Origin: Geodermatophilus nigrescens
GTDB taxonomy: Bacteria > Actinomycetota > Actinomycetes > Mycobacteriales > Geodermatophilaceae
Length of the DNA stretch: 64,000 nt
Direction of reading: 5' to 3'
Assembly (NCBI RefSeq): GCF_900129495.1
Contig: NZ_FQVX01000003.1
Location: forward strand, 1 to 64,000
In this document: positions 1 to 8,313 of the stretch, in pieces
Position numbering within the stretch: position 1 is the first letter of the stretch
Layout: each line of letters starts with the position of its first letter
Made by a program: the position numbers and the translations under genes
The notes under the pieces: generated by a model
Databases searched by the model: none
Told to the model about the DNA's origin: nothing
Seen by the model: only the letters and a program-made list of their open reading frames with translations

Positions 1-2
1 TC

Positions 3-119
3 GCCGGCACCGCCGGCACCGGCACCACGACCGGCACCACCGGCCGGGACGACCGCGGCTTCGTGCAGAAGGCCAAGGACGCCCTCGACCGCGACAACGA
101 CGGCAAGATCGGGCGGTGA
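3..119 (+). CDS. C-terminal end of a hypothetical protein (5' truncated by window)
   Basis: An open frame runs in from the window edge and stops at TGA 117-119. The visible 38 residues are a Gly/Thr-rich linker followed by a charged tail ending DALDRDNDGKIGR. The DRDNDGKI stretch resembles an EF-hand calcium loop (alternating D/N ligands), but a single loop without flanking helices in view proves nothing. It is followed by a strong hairpin (159-198) and then an independent MoxR operon. The function is unknown; I infer only that a real gene ends here from the codon pattern and the terminator. Confidence 0.5.
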   Translation, partial: AGTAGTGTTTGTTGRDDRGFVQKAKDALDRDNDGKIGR

Positions 120-158
120 CGCCCTCCCGCCCGTAGGGGCGGGACGCACCACAGTCGG

Positions 159-198
159 CGGTGGCCGGCCGGAGACCTCGACTCCCGGCCGGCCACCG
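159..198. terminator. Hairpin terminator after the truncated gene
   Basis: Perfect 14-bp arms (159-172 and 185-198, GGTGGCCGGCCGG core) enclose a 12-nt loop between the end of the truncated gene and the MoxR operon. There is no U-tract, as is usual in very GC-rich actinobacteria. Confidence 0.6.
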
Positions 199-261
199 TG
201 CTGTCGGGGGACCCCCGGTCGGGGGCGGCCGGCCCCGCGGCCAGGTGGGATGCTCGGCGGC

Positions 262-1176
262 GTGAGCGAGACCACGGCCGCCGTCCTCCGCACCGACGGG
301 CTCCTCGGTAGCCCCGAGGAGCTGGCCGCCGCCCTGCAGGACACCGGCTACCTGCCCGACGAGGGACTGGCGACCGCCGCCTACCTGGCCCTGGTCATGC
401 GCCGCCCGCTGTTCCTCGAGGGCGAGGCCGGCGTCGGCAAGACGGCGCTGGCCCGGGCGCTCGCCCAGGTCACCGGCCGGCCGATCTACCGCCTGCAGTG
501 CTACGAGGGCCTCGAGGCCAGCCAGGCCCTCTACGACTGGGACTTCGGCCGCCAGCTGCTCCACCTGCGCGCCGCCGAGGCCGCGCACGCCACCGGGGAC
601 ACCCAGGCCCTGGAGGCCTCCCTCTACGACCGCCGCTTCCTCCTCGCCCGGCCGCTGCTGCAGGCGCTCGAGGACTCCCCGAGCGTGCTGCTGGTCGACG
701 AGGTCGACCGCGCCGACGACGAGTTCGAGGCGTTCCTCCTCGAGGTGCTCTCGGACTTCACGATCTCCATCCCCGAGCTCGGCACCGTGCACGCCGACGT
801 CCCGCCGCTGGTCGTGCTCACGTCCAACCGCACCCGCGAGGTGCACGACGCCCTCAAGCGCCGCTGCCTCTACCACTGGCTGCAGCACCCCGACTTCGAG
901 CGCGAGGTCGCCATCCTGCGCACCCGGCTCCCGGAGGTCACCGAGCAGCTCGCCCGCGAGGTGGCCCGGGCGACGGCGAAGCTGCGCAGCCTGGACCTGC
1001 TCAAGCCGCCGGGGGTCGCGGAGGCGATGGACTGGGCCAGCGCGCTGCACGCCCTCGGCGCCCGCGACCTCGACCCCGACCTCGCCGCGCGCACCCTCGG
1101 GGCGGTGCTCAAGTACCGCGAGGACACCGACCGGGTGCACGCCCTGGCCCGCGGGGCGCTGTTCGGTGGCGGCTGA
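262..1176 (+). CDS. MoxR-family AAA+ ATPase
   Basis: A MoxR AAA+ chaperone-type ATPase of about 304 residues. Walker A is GEAGVGKT near residue 55, Walker B is LLVDEVDRADD near 150, a sensor-1 Asn lies in VLTSNRTR, and an arginine-finger region KRRCLYHW follows. GTG 262 has AGGTGGG upstream; ATG 250, four codons earlier, is the alternative but sits directly against that purine run. The gene overlaps the next one, a CoxE-like VWA protein, by 11 nt, the classic MoxR-VWA pairing (CoxD/CoxE type). With XdhC and MOSC genes downstream, it probably helps mature a molybdenum hydroxylase. The partner could be the cox-like enzyme encoded at 40.6-44.5 kb (inference). Confidence 0.9.
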   Translation: MSETTAAVLRTDGLLGSPEELAAALQDTGYLPDEGLATAAYLALVMRRPLFLEGEAGVGKTALARALAQVTGRPIYRLQCYEGLEASQALYDWDFGRQLLHLRAAEAAHATGDTQALEASLYDRRFLLARPLLQALEDSPSVLLVDEVDRADDEFEAFLLEVLSDFTISIPELGTVHADVPPLVVLTSNRTREVHDALKRRCLYHWLQHPDFEREVAILRTRLPEVTEQLAREVARATAKLRSLDLLKPPGVAEAMDWASALHALGARDLDPDLAARTLGAVLKYREDTDRVHALARGALFGGG

Positions 1177-2287
1177 GCGCGCCGGGGACGTCGTCGGCGT
1201 CGTCCTCGGGTTCGCCCGCACGCTGCGCGCCGCCGGCGTGGCCGCCTCGCCCGACCGGGTCGAGGCGATGCTGTCCGCGGTCGCGGCCCTCGACGTCCTC
1301 GACGCCACCGCCGTCTACTGGGCCGGCCGCCTGACGCTGTGCTCCGGGCCCGACGACCTCGACCGCTACGACGCCGCGTTCGCCGCCTGGTTCGGCGGGG
1401 AGGCGCCCCGGCGCCGGCCCGCGACCGCGCAGGAGCCGCCGCCGCTGGTGTCCACCGCCGCGCCCCTGGAGGAGGGCGGCGGGACGGGGGAGCGGGGCGA
1501 GGACCCCGCGGACCTCGCCGTCGCGGCGTCCGGCGACGAGGTGCTGCGCCACCGCGACGTCGCGGACCTGACGCCGGCCGAGCGCGAGCACCTGCGCCGG
1601 CTGTTCGCGCTGGTCCGCCCGGCCGCGCCGATGCGGCCGTCCCGGCGGCGGCGCGCGGACACCCACGGCGTGGTGCACCCCGCGCGCACCGTCCGGCGGG
1701 CGCTGCGCGACGGCGGCGAGGTCACCCGGCTGATGCACCGGCGGTCCCGGCCCCGGCCGCGGCGGGTGGTGCTGCTGGTCGACGTCTCCGGCTCCATGAG
1801 CCCCTACGCCGACGCGCTCATGCGCTTCGCGCACGCGGCGGTGCGCGCCCGGCCGGCGTCCACCGAGGTGTTCACGATCGGCACCCGGCTCACCCGCGTC
1901 ACCCGGGAGATGCGGCTGCGCGACCCCGACCGGGCGCTGACCGCCAGCGGCGACGCGATCCCCGACTGGTCCGGCGGCACGCGGCTCGGTGAGGTGCTCA
2001 AGGCCTTCCTCGACCGGTGGGGGCAGCGCGGCACCGCGCGCGGCGCGATCGTGGTCGTGTGCAGCGACGGGTGGGAGCGGGGCAGCCCCGACCTGCTGCG
2101 CGAGCAGATGGCCCGGCTGCGCCGGCTCGCGCACGCCGTCGTCTGGGTCAACCCGCACAAGGGGCGGGCCGGCTACGAGCCGCTCACCGGCGGGATGCAG
2201 GCGGCGCTGCCGTCGGTTGACGCGTTCGTGTCGGGCCACAGCCTGGCCGCCTTCGAGGAACTGTCAGGGGTGATCTCGCGTGCGTGA
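1166..2287 (+). CDS. VWA domain protein, CoxE-like
   Basis: About 373 residues. The C-terminal half is a von Willebrand A domain with the MIDAS motif DVSGSMS (around residue 212) and a late strand VVVCSDGWERG, which is the CoxE layout. The N-terminal part is helical with an acidic, low-complexity linker (EEGGGTGERGEDPADL). GTG 1166 lies inside the end of the MoxR gene, so translation is coupled. CoxE-type proteins work with a MoxR ATPase in maturing the Mo-Cu or Mo active site of CO-dehydrogenase-family enzymes. Here that role is inferred from the MoxR-VWA-XdhC order. Confidence 0.88.
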   Translation: MAAERAGDVVGVVLGFARTLRAAGVAASPDRVEAMLSAVAALDVLDATAVYWAGRLTLCSGPDDLDRYDAAFAAWFGGEAPRRRPATAQEPPPLVSTAAPLEEGGGTGERGEDPADLAVAASGDEVLRHRDVADLTPAEREHLRRLFALVRPAAPMRPSRRRRADTHGVVHPARTVRRALRDGGEVTRLMHRRSRPRPRRVVLLVDVSGSMSPYADALMRFAHAAVRARPASTEVFTIGTRLTRVTREMRLRDPDRALTASGDAIPDWSGGTRLGEVLKAFLDRWGQRGTARGAIVVVCSDGWERGSPDLLREQMARLRRLAHAVVWVNPHKGRAGYEPLTGGMQAALPSVDAFVSGHSLAAFEELSGVISRA

Positions 2288-3401
2288 AGTCCTGGACGAC
2301 CTGGTCGGGTGGTGGCAGGCCGGGGAGACGGTCGGCATGGGGACCGTGGTCGCCACGTGGCGCTCGGCGCCGCGGCCTGCCGGTGCGGCCATGCTCGTCG
2401 GCCCCGACGGGACGGCGGTCGGCAGCGTGTCCGGCGGCTGCGTCGAGGGCGCGGTCTACGAGGAGGCCAAGGACGTCGTCGAGTCCGGCGTCCCGACGCT
2501 GGAGCGCTACGGCGTCAGCGACGACGACGCGTTCGCCGTCGGGCTGACCTGCGGCGGGATCCTCGACGTCTTCGTCGAGCCGGTGTCGCGCGAGTCGTTC
2601 CCCGAGCTCGGGGAGATCGCCGAGTCCGTCGGCCGGCACGAGCCGGTCGCCGTCGTCACGGTGGTCCGCGGGCCGGAGGACCGCATCGGCCGGCGGCTGG
2701 TGCTCTGGCCCGACCGCAGCTCCGGCACGCTCGGCCTGCAGCGGCTCGACGACGCCGTCGCCGACGACGCCCGCGGCATGCTCGCCGCCGGGCGCACCGG
2801 CACGCTGACCTACGGCCACGACGGCGAGCGGCGCGGGGACGAGCTGACGCTGTTCGTCTCCTCCTTCGCCCCGCCGGCGCGGATGGTCGTGTTCGGGGCC
2901 ATCGACTTCGCTGCCGCCGTCGCGCGGGTGGGCGCCTTCCTCGGCTACCGCGTCACCGTCTGCGACGCCCGCCCGGTGTTCGCCACCGCCCGCCGCTTCC
3001 CCGACGCGCACGAGGTCGTCGTCGAGTGGCCGCACCGCTACCTGCAGGCCGAGGTCGACGCCGGCCGGATCGACGAGCGCACCGTGCTGTGCGTGCTCAC
3101 CCACGACCCGAAGTTCGACGTCCCGCTGCTGGAGGTCGCGCTGCGGCTGCCGGTGGCCTACGTCGGCGCGATGGGCTCGCGGCGAACGCACGACGAGCGG
3201 CTGGAGCGGCTGCGCGAGGCCGGGCTGTCCGACGCCGAGCTGGACCGGCTGTCCTCGCCGATCGGCCTGGACCTGGGCGCCCGCACGCCCGAGGAGACCG
3301 CCGTGTCCATCGCCGCGGAGGTCATCGCCGGGCGCTGGGGCGGCACGGGGGAGCGGCTGACCGGCACCGAGGGCCCCATCCACCGCACCGCCGAGCGGTG
3401 A
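2280..3401 (+). CDS. XdhC/CoxF family protein
   Basis: About 373 residues with an N-terminal XdhC domain (GTVVATWRSAPRPAGAAML, then VSGGCVEG with its conserved Cys) and a C-terminal Rossmann XdhC_C domain (VVFGAIDFAAAVARVGAFLGY, CDARP, later YVGAMGSRR). XdhC proteins bind molybdenum cofactor, help its sulfuration and deliver it to xanthine-dehydrogenase-family enzymes. It overlaps the VWA gene by 8 nt and the MOSC gene by 4 nt, so the four genes form one operon. No molybdenum hydroxylase sits beside it; the nearest one is 37 kb away. Confidence 0.92.
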   Translation: MREVLDDLVGWWQAGETVGMGTVVATWRSAPRPAGAAMLVGPDGTAVGSVSGGCVEGAVYEEAKDVVESGVPTLERYGVSDDDAFAVGLTCGGILDVFVEPVSRESFPELGEIAESVGRHEPVAVVTVVRGPEDRIGRRLVLWPDRSSGTLGLQRLDDAVADDARGMLAAGRTGTLTYGHDGERRGDELTLFVSSFAPPARMVVFGAIDFAAAVARVGAFLGYRVTVCDARPVFATARRFPDAHEVVVEWPHRYLQAEVDAGRIDERTVLCVLTHDPKFDVPLLEVALRLPVAYVGAMGSRRTHDERLERLREAGLSDAELDRLSSPIGLDLGARTPEETAVSIAAEVIAGRWGGTGERLTGTEGPIHRTAER

Positions 3402-3973
3402 CGGGGCTCCCGCACACCTACGACGTCGAGGTCGTCGGGCTGCTCGTCTCGCCGGTGCACCGCTACGACGGGCGCCCCGCCGGGGCCGTCCCGCCACAGG
3501 ACGGCGACCGGGTCGGCCGGGTCGAGGTGCGGGCCGGGCACGGCGTCGTCGGCGACCGCTACGCCGGCCGGCCCGCGCACCGCGACGCCGCCGTCACGGT
3601 GCTCGCCGCCGAGTCGGTGGAGGCGCTGGCCGCCGAGCTCGGCGCCGGGGCGCTGGACCCGCTGCTCGCCCGCCGCAACGTCGTCCTGCGGGGCGCGGAG
3701 GTGGAGGCGCTGCGCGGCGCGGAGTTCTCCCTCGACTGCGGGGAGGGGGTCGTCGTCCTGCGCGGCGGGCGCCCGGCCAACCCCTGCGCGTGGCTGGACA
3801 CCGTGCTCGCGCCCGGCGCCCACCGCGGCATGCGCGGCCGCGCGGGCGTGCGCTGCGCCCCGCTGACCGACGGCGTCCTGCGGCTCGGCCCGGCGGTGCT
3901 GGCGAGCGCGGTGCCGCTGGACCCGGCGCGCGCGGGCGAGGTGCACCGGGTGATGCCCCGCCCCCGCGGCTGA
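3398..3973 (+). CDS. MOSC domain-containing protein
   Basis: A 191-residue protein starting at a GTG that overlaps the XdhC stop (GTGA). It matches stand-alone MOSC domains: an early strand with VGDRYAGRPAHRDAAVTVL, the middle segment LLARRNVVLRG and the conserved Cys in RPANPCAWLD. MOSC domains handle sulfur or reduced-nitrogen substrates with molybdenum cofactor (Moco sulfurase C-terminal family). Placement after XdhC supports a role in supplying sulfurated Moco. The substrate is not evident from the sequence. Confidence 0.85.
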   Translation: MTGLPHTYDVEVVGLLVSPVHRYDGRPAGAVPPQDGDRVGRVEVRAGHGVVGDRYAGRPAHRDAAVTVLAAESVEALAAELGAGALDPLLARRNVVLRGAEVEALRGAEFSLDCGEGVVVLRGGRPANPCAWLDTVLAPGAHRGMRGRAGVRCAPLTDGVLRLGPAVLASAVPLDPARAGEVHRVMPRPRG

Positions 3974-4075
3974 GCATCCCCCCGTCCGGGGGTGGCCCCG
4001 GTCACACCGGCGTCACGACGATGGCCCGCGCCGGGAGGTGCCGCCGAGTCGCGGCGGCCGACGACGGGAGGGTCG

Positions 4076-5215
4076 ATGAGGACCAGGGCAGCCGTACTGC
4101 GCGACGTCGGGAAGCCGTTCGAGATCACCGAGCTCGAGCTCGACGAACCCAAGGCCGGGGAGGTGCTCATCCGCTACGTCGCCGCCGGCCTGTGCCACTC
4201 CGACGAGCACCTGCGGCACGGCGACATCGTCCCCCAGTTCCCCATCGTGGGCGGGCACGAGGGTGCCGGGGTGATCGAGAAGGTGGGCCCGGGCGTGACC
4301 CGGCTCCAGCCCGGCGACCACGTCGTCTGCTCGTTCCTGCCGGTGTGCGGGCACTGCCGCTGGTGCTCCACGGGCAAGTCGAACCTCTGCGACATGGGCG
4401 CCTCGATCCTGGTCGGCAACCTGCCCGACGGCACGTACCGCTTCCACGACGACGACGGCAACGACTACGGCGGCATGTGCATGCTCGGCACGTTCTCCGA
4501 GCGCGCCGTCATCAGCGAGAACTCCGCCGTCAAGGTCGACCCCGACCTGCCGCTGGACAAGGTCGTGCTGATCGGGTGCGGCGTCCCGACCGGCTGGGGG
4601 TCGGCGGTGCACGCGGCGGCCACGGAGCCCGGCGACACGATCGTCATCTACGGGATCGGCGGCATCGGGATCAACAGCGTGCAGGGCGCGGCGCTGGCCG
4701 GGGCGCGCAACGTCGTCGCCGTCGACCCGCTGCCCAACAAGCGGGAGGCCGCCGAGCAGCTCGGCGCCACGCACAGCTGCGAGACCGCCGAGGAGGCGAT
4801 GGAGCTCGTCCAGGAGCTGACCCGCGGCGTCGGCGCGGACAAGGCGATCATCACCGTCGGCGTCGTCGACGCGAAGGTCGTCACCGACGCGGTCAACACC
4901 ATCCGCAAGGGCGGGACGGCGGTGATCACCGGCCTGGCGGACCCCACGAAGAACAACATCGAGCTGTCCAGCTCGCTGCTCACGCTGTTCGAGAAGACCG
5001 TGAAGGGCAGCCTGTTCGGCTCGGGCGACCCGTTCCACGACATCCCGAAGATGATCGAGCTGTACCAGTCCGGCGACCTCAAGCTCGACGAGCTGATCAC
5101 GAAGACGTACACGCTCGACCAGGTCAACGAGGGCTACGAGGACCTGGTCAACGGGAAGAACATCCGCGGCGTCATCGTCTACGACACCCCGCCGCTGGAG
5201 GGCGCGCCGGCCTGA
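4076..5215 (+). CDS. NDMA-dependent alcohol dehydrogenase (zinc nicotinoprotein)
   Basis: A 379-residue class III-like zinc alcohol dehydrogenase. Catalytic zinc ligands are C40, H61/E62 and C168; structural zinc Cys are C91, C94, C97 and C105 (CGHCRWCSTGKSNLC). The nucleotide-binding loop is GIGGIGI around 193-199. Overall sequence matches the Rxyl_3153 family of NDMA-dependent ADHs, which hold NAD tightly and rely on mycofactocin, or the dye NDMA in vitro, for re-oxidation. ATG 4076 has a GGGAGGG ribosome site; the longer frame from 3992 lacks family similarity. A 16-bp-arm hairpin follows. The mft genes at 26-38 kb would supply its electron acceptor (inference). Confidence 0.93.
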   Translation: MRTRAAVLRDVGKPFEITELELDEPKAGEVLIRYVAAGLCHSDEHLRHGDIVPQFPIVGGHEGAGVIEKVGPGVTRLQPGDHVVCSFLPVCGHCRWCSTGKSNLCDMGASILVGNLPDGTYRFHDDDGNDYGGMCMLGTFSERAVISENSAVKVDPDLPLDKVVLIGCGVPTGWGSAVHAAATEPGDTIVIYGIGGIGINSVQGAALAGARNVVAVDPLPNKREAAEQLGATHSCETAEEAMELVQELTRGVGADKAIITVGVVDAKVVTDAVNTIRKGGTAVITGLADPTKNNIELSSSLLTLFEKTVKGSLFGSGDPFHDIPKMIELYQSGDLKLDELITKTYTLDQVNEGYEDLVNGKNIRGVIVYDTPPLEGAPA

Positions 5216-5237
5216 GCCGCCCGCCGTCCGCCGACCC

Positions 5238-5276
5238 GGGACCTGCGCACCCGCCCCCCTCGGGTGCGCAGGTCCC
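5238..5276. terminator. Hairpin terminator after the NDMA-ADH
   Basis: Perfect 16-bp arms (5238-5253 and 5261-5276, GGGACCTGCGCACCCG and its complement) with a CCCCCCT loop. It separates the ADH from the downstream MoxR-VWA gene. Confidence 0.75.
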
Positions 5277-5295
5277 GCACCACGAGAGGAGCCGC

Positions 5296-7170
5296 GTGAG
5301 CGCACCGTCCGCGCCCCACCCGGTCATCGGGCTGCGTCGTGAGCGGGAGGTGCTCACCGTCGCGCTGCGCACCAACCGGCACGTCGTGCTCGAGGGGCCG
5401 CCCGGCACGGGCAAGTCCACGCTGCTGCGCTCGATCGCGGCGGAGACCGGCCAGGAGGTCGTGTTCGTCGAGGGCAACGCCGAGCTGACGCCGGCCCGCC
5501 TGATCGGCCAGTACGACCCCGCCGCCGTCCTCGCCGACGGCTACGTGCCGGGCAGCTTCACCGACGGGCCGCTGCTGACGGCGATGCGCGGGCACGGGCT
5601 GCTGTACCTCGAGGAGCTCAACCGGATCCCCGAGGAGACGCTCAACGTCCTCATCACCGTGCTCACCGAGGGCGAGATCACCGTGCCGCGGCTCGGTCAC
5701 GTGCGCGCCGCCGCGGGGTTCCGGCTGATCGCGGCGATGAACCCGTTCGACGCGATCGGCACGGCGCGGGTCGGGCAGGCGATCGCCGACCGGATGTGCC
5801 GCGTCGTCCTCGGCTACCAGGACGCCGCGGCCGAGCGGGCGATCGTCACCGCGGTGACCGGGGCGCCGCCGGCGCTCATCGGCCTCGCCGTCCGGCTGGT
5901 GCGGGCCTCGCGCGAGCACCGCGACGTCCGGATGGGCTCGTCGGTGCGCGGCGCCACCGACCTGGTGCTGCTCCTGGGCGGGCTGCTCGACGTGCGCGGG
6001 CAGTCGGGGCTCGGCGCCGAGGGGGCGCGGGAGACCGCCCGGGACGCCGCCTACGCCGCCCTGTCGGGGCGGATCCGCATCGCCGAGGGCGTCGAGCGCA
6101 CGCCCGAGGCGGTCATCGACGAGATCCTCGACGGCGTCTGGCCACCGGACGGCTCGCCCCCGCCACCCGACGAGCAGCCCCCCGCCGACGCCGCAGGTGG
6201 TGACGACCCGGGAAAAGGTGAGGGCCCGCCGGAGTCCCCGGCGGGCCAGGACTCGGCCTCGTCCCTGCGCCGCGACCGCCGCTCCGGGGGCGGGCGCCGG
6301 CAGACCAGCCGCCGCGAGATGGCGGCGCGCCACGACGCGTTCGAAGAGGTCAGCCCGGAGGTCGGCGAGCTCGACGAGGAGGCGTTCGCCGCGCTGATGG
6401 CCGAGGACGCCGACGCCGCGGCCGCGCTGCTCACCGACCTCGCCGCCGCCACCGACCGGGACCTGCGCTCGGCGGCCCAGCGGCTGGCCGCGCGGGTGTT
6501 CGTGCAGGTGGGGCGGGTCGGCCGCGTCCGGACGCGGGGGACGCGGCGGCTGGTGCCCGACCGGCGCGGCGACGGCGACCTAGACCTGGACCGCACGCTC
6601 GACCGCTGGGAGGTCGGCTCGCCGCTGGCGCCGGAGGACCTGGTCACGCGCACGTGGACCGGGCACCGGCGCTCGGTGTGCCTGGCCGTGGACACGTCGG
6701 GCTCGATGACCGGGCTCGGCGTGGCGATCGCGGCGGTGGCGGCGGCCGGCGTCGTCCTCACCGGCGACGACAAGCTGCGGACCAGCCTGATCACCTTCGG
6801 GCGGGAGGTCGACGTCGTGCAGCGGCCGGGGCAGCGGCGGGCCGCGGAGGACGTCGTCACGCACCTGATCGGCCTGCGCGGGCACGGGATGACCGACCTG
6901 GCCGGCGCGCTGCGGGCCGCCCGCCGCCAGCTCGACGCCGAGGTGGCCGACGAGCGGCGCGTCGTCCTGCTGTCGGACTGCCTGCACACCACCGGCGACC
7001 CGCCGGAGACCGCGCTCGCCGGCCTGGACCGGGTGGACGTGCTGTGCCCGCTGCCGACGGCGGAGGCGGAGGAGGCCGCGCGGGCGCTCGCGGCGCGCGG
7101 CGGCGGGAGCGCGCAGATGGTGCGGACGGTGCGCGACCTCGGCCCGGCGCTCACCCGCCTGCTCGGCTGA
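5296..7170 (+). CDS. Fused MoxR ATPase-VWA protein
   Basis: A 624-residue fusion of the two proteins usually encoded as a MoxR/VWA pair. Residues 1-270 are an AAA+ module with Walker A GPPGTGKST, Walker B LLYLEELNRIP and sensor AAMNPFD. Residues 280-350 are a Pro/Gly/charged linker. Residues 450-624 are a VWA domain with MIDAS DTSGSMTG, a MIDAS-type Thr in GHGMTDLAGAL, and VVLLSDCLH. GTG 5296 follows GAGAGGA at 5-nt spacing; the longer frame from 3790 is an artefact of GC-rich sequence. It lies directly downstream of an NDMA-ADH, suggesting an assembly or metal-insertion role for a neighbouring enzyme (inference). Confidence 0.88.
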   Translation: MSAPSAPHPVIGLRREREVLTVALRTNRHVVLEGPPGTGKSTLLRSIAAETGQEVVFVEGNAELTPARLIGQYDPAAVLADGYVPGSFTDGPLLTAMRGHGLLYLEELNRIPEETLNVLITVLTEGEITVPRLGHVRAAAGFRLIAAMNPFDAIGTARVGQAIADRMCRVVLGYQDAAAERAIVTAVTGAPPALIGLAVRLVRASREHRDVRMGSSVRGATDLVLLLGGLLDVRGQSGLGAEGARETARDAAYAALSGRIRIAEGVERTPEAVIDEILDGVWPPDGSPPPPDEQPPADAAGGDDPGKGEGPPESPAGQDSASSLRRDRRSGGGRRQTSRREMAARHDAFEEVSPEVGELDEEAFAALMAEDADAAAALLTDLAAATDRDLRSAAQRLAARVFVQVGRVGRVRTRGTRRLVPDRRGDGDLDLDRTLDRWEVGSPLAPEDLVTRTWTGHRRSVCLAVDTSGSMTGLGVAIAAVAAAGVVLTGDDKLRTSLITFGREVDVVQRPGQRRAAEDVVTHLIGLRGHGMTDLAGALRAARRQLDAEVADERRVVLLSDCLHTTGDPPETALAGLDRVDVLCPLPTAEAEEAARALAARGGGSAQMVRTVRDLGPALTRLLG

Positions 7171-7195
7171 CGGGTCCGCCGGGTGCCAGCCAGTT

Positions 7196-7261
7196 GATCA
7201 TCGGATGCGTGCACGGCCGGCCGGCGTGTCGTCGCGTGTCCCGTGCACCGGTCCGATGATC
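7196..7261. repeat. Dispersed palindrome, copy 1 (GATCATCGG family)
   Basis: Outer arms GATCATCGGA (7196-7205) and TCCGATGATC (7252-7261) are perfect; the inner part repeats GTGCACGG/CCGTGCAC imperfectly around a GGCCGGCC centre. It lies between convergent genes. Close copies are at 45644-45709 and 45736-45805. Confidence 0.75.
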
Positions 7262-7275
7262 GACGCGAGGAGTGC

Positions 7276-8133
7276 CTACGGGAGCAGGCCGAGCCTCCGG
7301 GCCTGGACGACGGCCTCCAGGCGGGTGTGCGCGTCGAGCTTCGTCATCGCCGAGCCGAGGTAGCTCTTCACCGTCTCCGGGCGCAGCGACAGCCGGGTCG
7401 CGGTCTCGCGGTTGCTGCAGCCCAGCGCCACCTGCGTGAGGACGTCGACCTCGCGCGCGGACAGCCGCACGGCGGGCCGGGTCCCGCGCGGGGCGCCCAG
7501 CGCCGCGAGCCGCCCGCACGCCGACAGCAGCCGGTCGCGCAGCGCGGCGTCGTCGGTGGCCTGCGCGGCGAGCCGGAGGTCGGCGTGCACCGCGCGCACC
7601 TCCTCCCACCGCGCCGGGTCCTCCGCGGCGGACGGGCCGGCCGGGGCGGCGGCCATCAGCGCCACGCGGCGGTCCACCTCGTCGCGGACGGCGAGCTCCG
7701 CGCCCATCCGCCCGGCCGCGCGGACCAGCGCGTCGCGCACCCGGTCGCCCACCGAGCCGCCCTCCCGGCTGGCCGCGTACAGCACCGCCCGCGCCCGCCC
7801 GTCGACCAGCACCGGCACCGCGGCCACCGTGCGCAGCCCCTCGGCGAGCACCGGCCCGTCGTACTCGTGCGTGATGTCCAGCGCCCGCTCGTAGTCCTCG
7901 ACGCCGGCCGGACGGCCCTCGCTGAGGACCCGCCCGCCCAGGCCCGCGCCCGTGCGCACCTGCAGCCCGTGCAGGTACCGCGTGCGCCCGCCCACCATCT
8001 CCTCGATCCGCATGGCCGCGCCCTGCACCGGGCCGGCGAACACCACGCCCATCCCCGACCGGGCGTGCACCTCGCGGACGGCGGCCCGCAGGACGTCGCG
8101 GTCGTCGGGCCGGGCGGTGGCGGGGAGGGACAC
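7276..8133 (-). CDS. GAF-LuxR transcriptional regulator
   Basis: A 285-residue regulator. A GAF-like sensory region covers about residues 10-170 (VHARSGMGVVFAG ... VAAVPVLVDGRARAVLYAA). The C-terminal LuxR helix-turn-helix reads LSAREVDVLTQVALGCSNRETATRLSLRPETVKSYLGSAMTKL. There is no phospho-acceptor receiver domain. GTG 8133 has GAGGAGG upstream. It is divergent from an acyl-CoA synthetase gene, and regulators of this type commonly control the adjacent acyl-CoA ligase. A GTGACCCGCGTCAC palindrome at 8164-8177 in the shared promoter region is a candidate operator. Confidence 0.85.
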   Translation of the reverse strand: MSLPATARPDDRDVLRAAVREVHARSGMGVVFAGPVQGAAMRIEEMVGGRTRYLHGLQVRTGAGLGGRVLSEGRPAGVEDYERALDITHEYDGPVLAEGLRTVAAVPVLVDGRARAVLYAASREGGSVGDRVRDALVRAAGRMGAELAVRDEVDRRVALMAAAPAGPSAAEDPARWEEVRAVHADLRLAAQATDDAALRDRLLSACGRLAALGAPRGTRPAVRLSAREVDVLTQVALGCSNRETATRLSLRPETVKSYLGSAMTKLDAHTRLEAVVQARRLGLLP

Positions 8134-8163
8134 GGGGGACCTCCTCGGGCAGGGCGGACGGCG

Positions 8164-8177
8164 GTGACCCGCGTCAC
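8164..8177. promoter_or_regulatory. GTGAC-type palindrome in the divergent promoter
   Basis: GTGACCCGCGTCAC, a near-perfect CRP-like half-site pair (TGA-N6-TCA core), lies between the divergent regulator and acyl-CoA synthetase genes. Similar sites lie upstream of the iron ADH (14176) and the GH15 gene (17548). Confidence 0.4.
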
Positions 8178-8313
8178 GGTAGCGCCGCGGGCGCCGGGGG
8201 CCGTCCTCCCCTGCAACGTGCGGCAACGCCCGGCGCGATCGGGGGTGGTGGTGCCGGACGGGCGCGTCCGACCATGCCGGGGCCCACGACCGCACGACCG
8301 AGGGAGCCCCCGC

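Noticed and set aside
3790..5295. N-terminal extension of the MoxR-VWA fusion
   Set aside because: It overlaps the MOSC and ADH genes out of frame and lacks any domain; GTG 5296 has a ribosome site and starts the AAA+ domain.
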